Program-made: the position numbers and the translations under genes | DNA from: Caprimulgus europaeus | Lineage: Eukaryota > Chordata > Aves > Caprimulgiformes > Caprimulgidae | DNA length: 64,000 nt | Assembly (NCBI GenBank): GCA_907165065.1 | Contig: OU015528.1 | Span: 40,043,515 to 40,107,514, forward strand | Reading direction: 5' to 3' | In this document: piece after piece, positions 35,383 through 48,591 of the stretch | How positions within the stretch are numbered: position 1 is the stretch's first letter | How the letters are laid out: the number at the start of each line of letters is the position of its first letter | Notes under the pieces: generated by a model | Told to the model about the DNA's origin: nothing | Databases searched by the model: none | Seen by the model: the letters and a program-made list of their open reading frames with translations, nothing else

Positions 35383-38300
35383 AGGCAATAATAGGTGACA
35401 TAGCTCAGACTTGTCACAATCTCACATCTTTTTTATAGGCCTGTTCCAGGAGAAATATGTCTGACTGCCATGCGGATACTTTACAGCAAGAGTCTCTAAA
35501 AAGCTCTCAAACTGATCAGGCAAAAATTAATGACATTTCTCTCAGAATGCTTATGCCTCATTTTAAGATGGATAAAGCCTACCTCTAGCCAAGAAGATGA
35601 GCAAGAGGCAAAGAAAAACCCAGTAAGAATCACTTCAGGTAGCTTTGCATAAGTTTTCATATTTGTCCTTCAGACTGCATGAGTTACTCTGTACTTTCTG
35701 GAACTTCATTGCTGCTTTCCGAAAGCTATGAATTATGAGAAGGTGTTAGGGCATGAACTTAGACTCTGGGGCTTGTTTGACCTGTTTTTGTTGATTTTTG
35801 GAGATGAGTACAATATGAAGGTCTGATTATACAGTATGCTGTCTACCAACAAACCACAAGAATATGTCAGTTCCAAAGCCAGCCATTGCTTTGAGACAAA
35901 ATTCTCTTTTCAGGCCAGTTTCCTTGAAGTGACTAGCTGAACAACATCAAAAGGTTTCCACTTGTGTGACTATTTTTCTGTAGAAAATACACACACAAAT
36001 TTAGGTACATCATATAAATAGGAAAAAAAAAACAGATCTGCTGAGTGGGACAAGATTGAAGACTTGAAAGAATTAATTCCCTCCTTCCTTCTCTCTCTTT
36101 GGCCCTCCATCTGCAGCTGCTGTCTTTGTCCTTTTTGCACTTAATCTTTTAATTACTTCTAACATGTGTTGTAGCTCCTTTTTGAAGATTCCTCTTATGT
36201 GAGAGGATCCTTTCTTGCTTACTTTCAATGAAAGTAGATCAACATTTAGCCCTTTAAAAAAAGTTTAAAGCACATTTTTTTTCCTGTTGAATCTTATCAC
36301 TTCATTCGAACTAAAATGTAAATAAAATTATGTTCAGGAATACTTGATTGCTCTCCAGAATTTTTGAAGATAGTTTATGAGGCTGGTTGTTTTGCTTCAG
36401 GCTTTGCTTGGGGACTTTTAAGATCATATTTCAAAAGTTCTGAATATTTAAATTAAAAATGGGCACTTTACCAAATATAAGACTTACCTACTTGCTTCTG
36501 ATTAGGATAGATTTTTGGCAACTGCTAACACTTGTTACACTTGTTACCTACAGATGATATCATATCTTGTATTGTTGAGTTGACATTTTCAGGTCAATTA
36601 ATATTATCCTGCAGAAAAAAAATGTGATTGCCTACAGGAAGCCAAATGTAATACCTGGTTAAAATCATTTGGAACATTTTGTGGAAGAAAACTTTGGTGA
36701 AATACACAAATTTATCAAAGCAGAAAAAATTTGCAAAGATACATCTGTTCCAAACAACTTTTTAATGAGAAAATTCTGGATTTGGGACACATCCAGAAAA
36801 TGAAGAAGTGATGCTTGCTTTCTCCATATCTCTACATATAAGCCAAACTCCCACCCACCAACTTATAGAACGTGACTGACACATGTATCCACTGAGTGAT
36901 TTCATGTTTTACATAGACAAGAAAAATAAACAAGCAAACAACATTTTTTATCATTATAGTGTGACTTTGAAAAAGAAAAGGAAACCTTGAAAGCCATTCA
37001 CAAACTAAATCATTGGTTACTGAAGACCATTTTTGTATGGAAGGCCGCATATCAGTAACTGGAATTACACAGAGGAAAGTAATTACAGTTTTTGAAATAT
37101 TTTTATTACATCAATATTTAGATTTCAATTATATCTAAGCATGTTCTCATGTTTCCATCAGAAAAAAACATTTTGCCTGTTTTAGTTTTGGGTCTCTAAG
37201 AATCCTGGGACCTTCCAGAAACATTCAGTTAATAACTGAAATTAAATGGATAAATTTGCATGATCTAAAGCTGAAAGGCTTTTTTCTTTTAAATGCAATT
37301 ACCATTTTCAGTTTAGTTCAAATCAGATTAGTAGGTCTTGTTTAACTATGCTGGAAGAAGGAGCTTATTCCAAAACTAGTACCTCCATGGAAACCTATGT
37401 TCTTATTGTTTGAGCAGCTGAACAGTGTGAAATAATTTTACTGCTCTAACTTTCTTGGAAACACTGGAGATTCTGGAGATTAAGTACGGTTTCCATTACA
37501 CTTCATTCCTCTCACTGTGGAAAAGTAATTCAATTTCTCTTTGCAGTTTGCCCCATCTAAAGCATAAGAAAGTGTATTAGACTTTCCCATCTTGTCTAGT
37601 CGTCTTGGAAACAGGAGAGAACTGGCTCTGATTTTCCACATTTATTTTGCTTTTCAGAATTCTCTAGATACCAAGTGAATTACTGAACATTACTACAATA
37701 CTGAAATAAAATGCTTACTGGCAGGCAAAAACTGAAGGGTTTTTTTGCATATTCATTGTTAAGAAGAACCTCCAGTCCAAAGTTAGAAAAAAAGAATCAA
37801 AAAAACCCTTGAATGCATTAAGTTAAAATGTGAGTACACTATTTTGTCAACGAGTATGCATTTGAACGTCTGATTTTGATATTTTAGGGCAGGTTTAATT
37901 AATAATGTTAATTAGTTAAATTAATTGAGATTCTCATAGATCAAAATAGGGAATCTTCACAATCACATTTTCATTGAAGTGTAAGCTTCTGAAAAGTTCT
38001 GTCACAGTCTGGTATTTTTGTTTAACATGTATGTTTTCTAATTTAAAAAGCACAAATGTTCACTTCTTAAACAAAGTCTAAAATTTGGCGAAAATCCAGA
38101 TCAACTACTAAACTGCTTATTTCCATGTTCTATGTTTATGATTGTCAAGTGCAGTAGTACAAATTATAAAACTATGCAGTTTGGCATTTTACTATCCATT
38201 TTAGAGTCTCTCTCCACTGTCACCACCAAGTATGGCAAGTTTACTAGCACAGAAAAAGAAATAATTACCCACAAATCATTGTTCATCCCCTTTTTAAGTG

Positions 38301-40171
38301 TCAGGCTAGTAAGGACAAAAAAGAAAATGAAGGCTGGCCATGCAGCTGAATGACACCAGTAAATGTGTTTATAGTCTCTGCCCAGCCTGGACATTTTTGG
38401 AGAAGTGGCAAATATATATCATGGATGCTCTATGAGGAGACAGGGGCATGAATAGGTCTTGAATACTATAATTGTTCCTATCAGTAGAGGACTTCAGTCT
38501 CTTAACACAGTGACGCAGCACTTGTTTTTAAGTGGTCATAGCTGCTGCCCTTTTTCTAAAGTCCAGAAGTAAACTATTTTTGGACTTGTTAAATTCCAGC
38601 ATGAATTTGGGACCCATGGTGCTCAGTGAGTTACCTCAGTTAAACACTCCAGCTTTTCATTCTGTAATGAACTCTGACAGGTAACAAAGTAGTAGAATTA
38701 CTGATGGATATATATGGAGTATGAAAGATGACTGCAGTTTTTAATTCATGAATCAGAAAGCTCAACATTTTTTCATTAATATGATCATATTTCACACATG
38801 TACAATCATGAAAATGAATGCAATTACTAGCACATGAACACATTCCATGTCTGGCTGACTCTTCCTTTAGATGAAAGATAACATTACTAATTCCTGTACT
38901 GCCCATACACATGCAGAATATTTAAGCAAAGATGATCTAAGCACTTCCAGACAAGCACATATGTATTGCCCCTTCTCAGATGAGAAGGCATGCTCTCCTG
39001 GAACGCACAGATATTCTTTTGGAAATGGCACATAATCAAATCCCTGCAGAATCCCCGTCCTGGTCACTAGGGTATGGCTAACCCAGTTCATGTCACAGAA
39101 GAGCAGAGCAAGGAAGTAATGGCTATGAGAGCAAGTCCTTCAGAGGAGTGGAGATGGAAGAGAGGAAACAAGAGATCAAAGAAGCAGTCTCATATTACAA
39201 GATAAAATATCTAGATACATAGAAATATATATGCTAGTACCAAACTAGTCCAGTATAATGTAACATTTGAAGTCTGTTACTTAATAAAATCCATTAGGAT
39301 ATTTAGGATAAAAGACTTAGTTTTAACTTATGCTAAATGCTTAAATTTTCTTATAAAGGTAGTAGACACACAACATCAGCAACCATTCCCTCTGTGCATT
39401 TTAATCAAGGAAATCTAATGTCATAAATACATTGTCCTGTTATATATTTACACTGTGCTAACATGAACCTGCACATACAAGTTGTTGAAAGAGCAGCATT
39501 CAAACACACTGCAAGTGTGGAGCACAAGTGAGATGTAACCTGATACTATGGGTAATTTGCTTTAAAAGAATTGTGACATTTTGTTCATGTAAGAGCAGAA
39601 AATAACAAAAGGGGAAAGCAGTGCACATCTGTTGAAAATAAGAGTCCTATCTAATTTCTGTAGTATATTTACAAATTGACTGTCCATGAAAGGAAGATGC
39701 TTGGTAGCCCTACTCAGTACCAATTATTACATCAACATGGAGTTAGCAGTTTTCCTATCTCACAGTTTTATTACACTTTGATTATTAGAGTAATTTATCA
39801 TTTCCTTACATTGTGTCAATTTTCTTGTAAGGAAAATAATTCATAGGTTGACTAGTTCTGGGACACAAAGAACTGCGAAGCAGGATAGGCAATCATATTC
39901 TCGCTACTTAAATTTCCACACTAGCTTTTAGTCACTAGTTTTTTGTAATCATGTTACTTGTAATAACTAGTAAAAACACTGATTAGGCATTAACCTGGTC
40001 AGTCCACAAAGAGATATTCTAGTCTTTAAAAACTAGTATAGAAAAGAAGTGGGAAAAGAAACATGAATATTCTAGTTGCCTTTTTGAGAGAAATACAATA
40101 GGCTAGTTGAAGATCTCATAGCAAAAGGTGGTACTCTTGAACCCCAGTTCAAAACCCTAATACTATCAGAC
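35383..40171. other. Unique non-coding stretch
   Basis: I see no gene, RNA gene or recognisable transposon in these 4.8 kb. Overlapping open frames on both strands at about 38130-38400 and 38640-39090 are under 91 codons and show no domain. An octamer-like ATTTGCAT at about 37254 is isolated. Confidence 0.55.
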
Positions 40172-41382
40172 CAGAATCACACAATCACAGACTGGCTGAG
40201 GTCGGAAATGACCTCTGGAGGTCACCTGGTCCAACCTCCCTGCTCAAGCAGGGCCACGTAGAGCCAGTTGCTCAGGCATTTGAATATCTCCAAGGTAGAG
40301 ATTCCACAACCTTTCTGAGCAGCCTGTGCCAGTGCTCCATCACCCTCAGAGTGAAAAAAATGTTTCCTGATGTTCAGATGGAACCTCCTCTGTTTCAGTA
40401 AGTGCCCAGTGCCTCTTGTCCTGTCACTGGGCACCACTTAAAGAGCTTGGCTCTGTCTCCTTTATACCTTCCTCCCAGGTATTTGTACACGTTGATGACA
40501 TCCCCCTGAGCCTTCTCTTCTCCAGGCTGGACAGACCTAGTTCTCAGCGTTTCCTCATAGGAGAGATGCTCCACCCCCCTAATAATCTTAGTGGCTCTTC
40601 ACAGGACTCTTTCTAGTATGTCCATCTCCCTCTCGTACTAGAGAGCCCAGAACTGGGCATAGTACTCCAGGTGTGGCCTCATCTGTACTGAATAAGGAAG
40701 GATGACCTCCTTGGACCTGCTGACAATGCTTTGCCTAATGCAGCCTGGAATACCACTAGCCTTTTTTGCTGCAAGGCTGCATTCTTGACTCATTCCTCAT
40801 TCAACTTGGTGTCCACCATGAACCCCAGGTCCTTTTCTACTAAGCTGGTCTCTGGGTGAGTGCCCCGAAGCATCTGCTGGTGCATGATGTTGTTTCTCCC
40901 TAGATGCAGGACTTTGCACTTGTCCTTGTTGAACTTCATGAGGTTCCAGTCAGCCCATTTCTACAACCTGTCAAGGTCCCGCTGAATGGCAGCACAACCT
41001 TCTGGTGAATCAGCCACTCTACTCAGTTTCGCATCATTTACAGACTTGCTGACAGTACATTGCCCCATCATTCAGACCATTAAAAAAGAGCTGAATAGGA
41101 CTGGACATAGTATTGCCTCCTGGGAACACTGCTAGCTACTAGCCTCCAGCTAGATATTGTACCACTGATCACCACTCTCTGAAACGAATTGTTCAGCCAG
41201 TTATCAGTCCACCTCACTGTTTGCTCATCCAGTCCATACTTCATCAGCTCCTCTATGAGGAACTTATGGAAGACAGTGTTGAAAGCCTTACTGAAGACAA
41301 GGTGGACAATATCCATTGCTCACCACTTGTCTATCAAGCCAGTCATTTCATTATAAGACATCATCAGGTAGGTCAAACATGA
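40172..41382 (-). mobile_element. CR1 LINE, 5'-truncated, old, minus strand
   Basis: The 3' end at 40172 reads, on the plus strand, CAGAATCACACAATCACAG, the complement of the CR1 terminal 8-bp units. The sequence then follows the reverse complement of CR1 through GGTCCAACCTCCCTGCTCAA, AGGCTGGACAGACC and CCTGTCAAGGTCCCGCTGAA to a truncation near 41382. About 1.2 kb is kept, ending in RT upstream of motif A (V-F-S-K-A-F-N-T-V near 41280). The catalytic box is unrecognisable (N-D-A-K-L in place of D-D-T-K-L near 41025) and no long frame survives. It belongs to a different, more diverged subfamily than the copies at 28 and 33 kb. Confidence 0.92.
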
Positions 41383-44300
41383 GGTAAGAATATTTCTTAA
41401 TAAGTCTATCACAATTCTCTTTTAATTTATAGTGCTTAGTTCAAGTTTCAGAAACTAAAAAAGTTAAAAATAGAATCAAAGAGAATATACCACATTAGTT
41501 TTAAGGATAACGATTAAGTACTAGTGCAATACAGAAAGAATATATATTTTTTTCTCATTAATTACTGAAAATGATAGAAAAGGGTTTATTAAGAAAACAC
41601 AATGACTGGAACCTGATTCTGATGTCAGGTTCTGATGTACATAACAGTTTTCAGACTTGTGAGTTCCATCAGCACATCTGTAACCTCAAAACATATTGCA
41701 AATATTCCGAGTATGAGATGTATGAGATTTCTTCTATTATTTTCTTAAGTCACCCCAAATGATTCATCAATTGGTCCCCAGTGTTCAACAACAAAATAGT
41801 CTTAAGCTTGGATGATACTGTGTAATATGAATTATTCTTCTCTGTGCTTTCATGTCTACACTTAAAGCAAACTTTTTTTTTTTTTTTTTTTCTCTAGATA
41901 CCATTTCAGGCTTGAGCAATCCTTTGATCAATAGTAGTGACATCTGCAGCACTGTAAGTTCAAAGTATAAATTCAGTAATTGAGAAATGAAGTATAGATG
42001 TCCTGGTAAGATTACAGACAATGAGATGGAAATGGAGAAAGGGACACTGGTGCAAGAGGAAACCAAAATCTCTCAGCCATACTTAATGTTTGTGCGCTAC
42101 ACTGGGGTTTTTGGGTTGTATTATTTTTTTGGTTTTTTTGTGCTACACTGTTCTTTTCTCTTAGTTATGTATAAAGTATGGTATAATATAGCCTAGTAAT
42201 TAGTTGTTGGATTTAACTTGTGATGGGGCGATATACATGAATATCTGATTGCTGTTATCTACAAAGTTTTACATAGGAAGCAGTGAAAGATAGCAGTGTT
42301 TTGTTTACGGTCATTCTAGTTGGTGATTTATCTATTGGGTTTTGCCACATAGCAAGTACATATGAGTCAGTCCTTGCAATTGCCCACAATTCACTCTTTT
42401 GTTCATTCAGTTCCTTCTTGTGCACTCTATGATACCACAACTATTGCTTTTTCAGTGTACTCTATGTTCCCTTCATCATAATCAAATCAGGAAAACAAAG
42501 ATCAAGATGACTCCTATCTAAAAGAGTTGCTTTCATTTCTCAAAAATTTATAAATGTAGTAGCTGTAGATGTGAGGCTCCAGGCATTAGCACTTATTCTA
42601 AATTTTTATTTTTTTTATATTTTAAGTAATGACAGATGTGTTCTGCTTGTCTTCATTACTTTACTTGACTTTGTTTTATGTGCAGGGAAGAAGCATGGGG
42701 AGAACAGAGTTTAACTGAGAGTTTTAAAGAAAGCAGGAAATCAAGCCTGTGTCTCCCAGGTCTTAGGCCAGGATCCTAGCAACTTGAGGCACTTTCCCTC
42801 CATACTTGTAATTCCCATTTATTAAAAAAAAACCAAAAGAAAACAAAAAACATTTCTCATAATTTTCTTTATGGTGAACTTGTTGTATTATCCATTCCCA
42901 AACAGCGTTATAGCAAACACATAGTATTACAGTGTATAGGTGTTCTTGTTAGATTATCAAAGCAATAGTACTAAATTAATTTTAAAAGAGATGAAGTATA
43001 CATGATACAGCCCTCCCCACTCTGAGATACTGTCTCAGCCATTCAGTAAAAACTAAGCATTTTTTGCTTGAGACTTCTTTCTACATCCATAAGTAAACGT
43101 TTCCAGTGTGGAACATGTTGCATTTCCTGAGACAGTGAAGCAATGTTAGTCTTTTCTAATATATTTCAGCTCACCTTGTAATTTAGAGGGTTCATTTCAT
43201 CTCCTCTAGCCATCACTGAAACCTTTCATTACATGTCTGAGGTTTTGAAGTCAACAATATTCTTCTAATTTACACAGCAGCATCAATAATTAATAGCGAT
43301 CAATAAAGTCAACAGCAGTAAAAAAGGTTTTACATCATTTTGTCTGTGTTCATCTGCAAATAATTAAAATGTGCTCCAGTCACATCCAGCAAGGGACTTT
43401 ATATTGTACTAGGGATTTTGTATTTTTACCAATTAAGTAACTTCAAATTGCTTTCTTTACCTGAAGCAAGTGCTTCAGGTATTCTCACCAGACATTTTTA
43501 GTGACAATTCCCTTTAAAGAAAGTCTGAAAGAAAAATCAAAACTAGATCCATAGCAACTGCACAGGTGGAAAAAATCAGCTCCAAATGCTATTGAAAAGT
43601 TCAGAGTGATAAGAGCTGGAGGCAACAAAATGGGGAATCCTTTACTAAAATCTAAGTCCTACATATGAGGATGGGTTATAAAAGAAGCATACAAAACTAA
43701 GGCACAACCAGCTGCAGCTATTAGAGCATAAATTAAAGTTTTGGGGGGTTTTTTGCATCATTTCATCTCTTTCATACTGAACACAGCATTATTATTTTTT
43801 CTTCCTAAAATAAGAGCTCACTTTTCTTATCTGTTAGAACTATTATGGTAGCCTTTCTCTTAAGTTTAAATTGGTCAGAGCTGCAGTTCACCAACTTCTA
43901 TGGACTTAGATTTGCAATCAAATTATGGCTGACTTCATCCATCTGTCTGCATAGATTTTTTTAAGGCATAAAATAAGACAAAGTTAAACCAAATTGTATT
44001 ATCTTGTGCTTACCACAGGATAAAAGGATGCTCACATTCAGATACTGTCACTTAGGTGACATGTAATAACTTCTGCATTATTCCCACTGAGTTAGTAAAA
44101 ATAGAGTATCTTTTGATGGGTCTATACACTCCTTTAAGTACTTTTAAGTCCATTTAAAAATTTGTTTACAATACCAGCTGAGTTGTTTGCTTCTGGCACT
44201 CTTAACATTCAAAAGCTGAAGGAAAAATGTGAATTTTCAAATTTTCATACAGTAGTGGAAAATTAGGCTGTTTGGAATGGATTATGAAATACTCAGAACA

Positions 44301-45800
44301 CCAAGCATGAGAAGACACGTTAGTATCTTTCAACTGGGATCACTGAAAACCCTCATGTGCCTTGAATCCGGAACTGTGTACAAGAGTGGTAGAGGAGTTT
44401 GAGATGTTTCCTTGTTCTCAGGAGCCTCAGGCTGGAAGTTTGTCTTTCAGAAAACAGCCCTTTATTACTCTCTTTCAAAAATAAGAATGATTTTTTTTCA
44501 AGGCACCGTAGCACAGTGTCTCAAGGCACAGTGTGCTGAGGTAGTAGGAGATGCAGATTTAGCAAGTATTTTTCTTATGAATGCTTCTGGTAGAAAGAAA
44601 TTGATGTTACGTAGAATGGTCACAGCCTTCCCAAGTGAATGTCCCCAGAGGAAAAACTTACAGCTTGGTAGTTAAACTATTCTTGAAAAAGGGAGAGGTG
44701 TGGATTTAAAATCACTCAGTCCAGGGAAGATGTTGAATTTAGCTGGCAGATACCTTCAGCACTAGTCCTTATCCTCCAGTCCACTACAGATACTACTATG
44801 TTACCACATATAACAAAATAACCTCTGGCTAATGAGGATAATCTAACTGGGCTTTTTCCTTGTGCGGTCTAAAACCATACTGAATAAGGCAAAACAGAAT
44901 CTGTGGGTAGGTAAGAGACAGGCACCCTGGAGTCAGTAATTGGACAATCAGTTGGTGGAGCGGAAAGCTCATTATGCTTTGCACTATTCTCTGTTCTCAT
45001 TTCCACCAAACATTGACCTATTTAAATAATGAGAAAATAACATTAGTGCAATATAGTATTTAATATATTCATAATAAAAGATATTACTAATGCTGTTCAT
45101 TAATATATAAGAATCACCACCAGCACTACCCACCTCATGATCTGTTTACAAACATCTTGTTCCAGAAACACAGGCCACTCTTCCTGTTTTGAATGTCAAT
45201 CAAGCAATGTTAACATACTGACTTCTTTCCTACTAAGATGATTCTGCCAACATTATCGTGGACATTAGAAACCATTATTTTGGAGATAATTCCCTTTTGG
45301 TTTTCCTATTCAATTCATATATCTTCCACAGCATATTCATCTATCCCAGTTTCTGGCATTACTTTGACTGCATGCATAGCAATCATGCAGAATGGTACTG
45401 GTTTTTCAGCATGACTAATTATCTCAAGCGGGCAGAGAGAGACAGCCACATCAACAACACACCCACTATCTTTTTGCGTAATGTGTACTTTACACTCATC
45501 AATCTGTTCATGTATAGGGATATTTTCTTCAGCCATTGTAATAAAGAATTTTAAAGAGATAACATGTAGAGAAAAAGACTGTCGGTAAAAAAAACGAGCT
45601 GGACAAAACTTCATTCAGCAAATTTAATGAGTCCAAATTACATCTGTTCAGAGCTACTAAAACATTAATCCAGAAAGACTGTAGACACTTTTTATGTTCA
45701 CACAGCTGTGCATTTACTGATTGCATTAATTTTAAGAGACATCAACTTACATATCACAAAACAATACATTCCACTCCATCTAGTTTAGGATAAACTGGAA
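41383..45800. other. Unique non-coding stretch with exon-like spot
   Basis: I see no transposon and no gene that I can name. The 56-bp exon-like segment at 41898-41953 is listed separately. Open frames overlapping on both strands at 45258-45614 are also discussed as a finding. A 19-T run at 41873-41891 is part of the possible splice acceptor. Confidence 0.5.
41898..41953 (+). other. Candidate short exon, 56 bp
   Basis: A run of 19 T followed by CTCTAG (41873-41897) is a strong acceptor and GTAAGT at 41954-41959 is a consensus donor. Of the three frames in the 56 bp, one is open: after two leading bases it gives 18 codons, T-I-S-G-L-S-N-P-L-I-N-S-S-D-I-C-S-T. The exon end is CT before the donor rather than the preferred AG. 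I do not recognise the peptide, and a T-rich desert will offer such pairs by chance, so this is only a candidate for a rare or cryptic exon of an unknown plus-strand transcript. Confidence 0.2.
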
Positions 45801-45827
45801 GTTTCACAGGTAATTTTTATTATAGAT

Positions 45828-45944
45828 GATATATATTATATAATTTATTATATATATAATATATATTATATATATTATATATATTATATAATTTATAATA
45901 TATATGTATACTATATTTTTATATTTAAAATACATATTTTTTTA
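45828..45944. repeat. AT-rich microsatellite, (TA)n/(TATAAT)n-like
   Basis: About 115 bp consist almost only of A and T, with interleaved ATATAT and TATATTATATA words and strong self-complementarity. This is a typical replication-slippage tract. It may form cruciforms and is likely to vary in length between individuals. Confidence 0.9.
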
Positions 45945-48591
45945 TAGACTGAATAGGAACTCATGAAGCTCATCAGAACATATTCTCTGCTCTGTTCCTG
46001 TAATTCAGCACCAAGCTATAGAAATTGTACTCACGTTTCTGTGGAGTAGGATCTGTGCTAAGACCTGCAGAGGTCTGTATCACAGAGGAGTTGATTTGTA
46101 CAACATGCCAAGGAGGAGGCCAGCATGCACTGATTCCAGCTACTTATGACCCATTAAGGACTGTGTTTCTCTGCTGAGTTAGAGCATATAGCTCTGTAAA
46201 GAGAAGTCAGTTTCAGAAATGGTTTCTGAGAATTTCAGAACTTATTTGAACTTTCCTCTTTAGATCTAACTACTTTTATTTCCTCATTAAAGGAGAGTAT
46301 CAGAGAGAACCTGTTCAGTGGTATAATTGAATACATATGGAATTAATCCATGTTTAATTTGGGCAGCATTTATTTTCCTCCTCACTGTTTTTCTTGGAAT
46401 AGCAGGAAGATAACTTTACCCATTCATCTTATTTATCACACTGTATTTGTGCCCCTTCCTTCATGTTCAACAAATTCAGTTCCAGAATGACAAAATATTT
46501 TTTCATTTATCTCAAGATAAGGAATTTGAAATTTTGACACTTTTTCTTCCTTCAGCCAGCCAGCACTGCAGTATTTACATAAGGAATCAGTGATAAAAGA
46601 GTAAAAAAGAAATATAAACTGCAGTCATCTAATATCTACCGTAGCTGTCTGTCTGTGGTCTGATTCTTCGAGAGGAGGGAGCAGGCTGTGCCCAGGGTGC
46701 TAGTGGGAGACATTGTAACTCAAGCCCAGGGCAGAGCCACTTGTGGGAGTACAGATATCTGTGCTTCAGGCATGTGAGGTCAGCTCTCCTTTGCTGTCTG
46801 GTCTGTGCTGTTAGCAACTGAGGTTACCTTTCTTGATGTGCAGATTGCATGAGACTGGAAAACTGTAAGAAACATATTGTTTGAAAGTCAGAACGGGAAA
46901 CTTACTGAGAGGGGTGACTGAGGTCTCTCTATTTAAATGCCTATTCCCTTCTGAGCTTTTGTGCTGAACAGGGATAACCATCTGTGCTCAATTTCTAGTT
47001 ATGGTTTTGTAACATCAGCATCTGCTGATAAAGAAAGTAAGAGAATGTATGCCCACAATAGCTGAAGCCTCATTTACCACATCAGAATTCACTTTCTAAT
47101 TGTTCAGTTTTATTTTAGCCAGAATACAGGTGTTGTCATTCCTCCTGCCATTGGAAATAATTTAGTGTAAGCTTCATCTTTAGAATGCTGTAATTTTTAG
47201 GGTTTTTGTGCTTGCTTTTTAAAAAAAAAAAAAATATCTGGATACTTATATGCAAAGAAAAAGTATTTTTTTTTTCCCTGCATGCTTTCTAAAGGTTGCT
47301 TTTCTCTGGAACCACATGCTCCCAATCTGAAATGATAGTTTCTAGATGAGGGAGAGATGAAAGTGAAATCTGGAAGATCACAGAACATATGTCTCTTTTG
47401 TGCCAGCTGTAAAATATTAGCCTGCAATGTCTGCTTGTCTGCTACTGACAATTCTTGACAAATTTTAATGGTAAAGAACATGACATATTAAGTCACAAAA
47501 AATCAGTCTCACTCAATATTGGCACATAGCCACACACCTGCAGTAACCACAATGTGCACACATGTAATTTTGATATGACGTATCAATTTGATATGAAGTG
47601 CTGCATTTCAGACTGTCAAACTCCTTGTTAGGTTTGCAAACAGCAGTGTGAAGGTAGTGGATTATTTAATGGAGGATGATGGGATATATTCTCAGTGCTT
47701 GAAGTACTGGGAGCCTCCACATCTTCTCTTGGGGGATATTCTATGCCACTGGAACTGTAATCAGAGCACTTTCATGGCTGGGAAAGTCAGCTTGGATCTT
47801 GTGGGCTTGCTAGCTGGGGTCATGACATTCCAGAGATGGTTTCATGAAGAACGATCCAGTTATCTCTGTATTGTGCATCCAGGAGCCATAGTAGGTAAAA
47901 CAGTATGTGAAAAGACCTAAAATGGCTTCTGTCAGACTTGTTAGCTCGAGCTCCAAGTGGCAGGAGAACATCTGCATTTCTTTAGGATCCAAGCATTCAT
48001 GAAAACATTTTACCCACACTTGTACAACGCTGACTATGGGCACCTGTACCCCAGTTGGCAGCATACACAGCACAGCAAACCTGAAAGTGAATAAACCATC
48101 AATGGATAATTGAGTTCATTTAATGAAAAGGAAATACAGATACACCATTACATCAACAAGAAGCTGAAATTCAAGAAGGAGCTGGAATCATCATCTCACT
48201 GTCTCTACAGCAAAGTCAATTCCCAAAATTTGTATTTGACAAAATAAAAATAAAGAAAAATATTAATAACTTTGGGCATGGATATGTAGCTACAGTAAAA
48301 AGACTAGGAACTAGCTCCCCTCCAAAAAACTAAATTCCTTCCAAATCAACATATTTTCTTGGAATAATATCCAGAAAAATGGGATTTGTTAGTTTGGACT
48401 CAAGCAGAGGACAGAACTGAAGTTTAGTTCCTTAAAGCATAGAGCTGGATGTTCTTTTTACAGAACTATTAAATCAGAGTTAATATGAACACCATATGAC
48501 TGGACACTAAAGGATGGTGGTTTCAGTGCCTAGCTTGCAGGCAGTGTTTTGGGATGTCAGAGTTTTATAGATCAGTTCCTGCAGTCATGAG
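45945..48591. other. Unique non-coding stretch
   Basis: I see no gene or recognisable transposon. A GC-richer patch lies at about 46640-46820. The longest open frames (47197-47481 minus; 47648-47920 plus) are 90-94 codons and have no domain I recognise. Confidence 0.5.
48587..48591. repeat. Target-site duplication, left copy
   Basis: ATGAG immediately left of the LTR start is repeated exactly at 49732-49736 immediately right of the LTR end. A 5-bp duplication is usual for ERVL-like and some other vertebrate retroviral insertions. Confidence 0.7.

Noticed and set aside
44490-44640. Possible tRNA-derived SINE head (GGCACCGTAGCACAGTG)
   Set aside because: The A-box resemblance is partial, no B-box (GGTTCGANNCC) follows, and no cloverleaf can be drawn by eye.
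47648-47920. 90-codon plus-strand open frame as a possible small gene
   Set aside because: It has no recognisable domain, no promoter or splice context and a length not unusual for chance over 64 kb.
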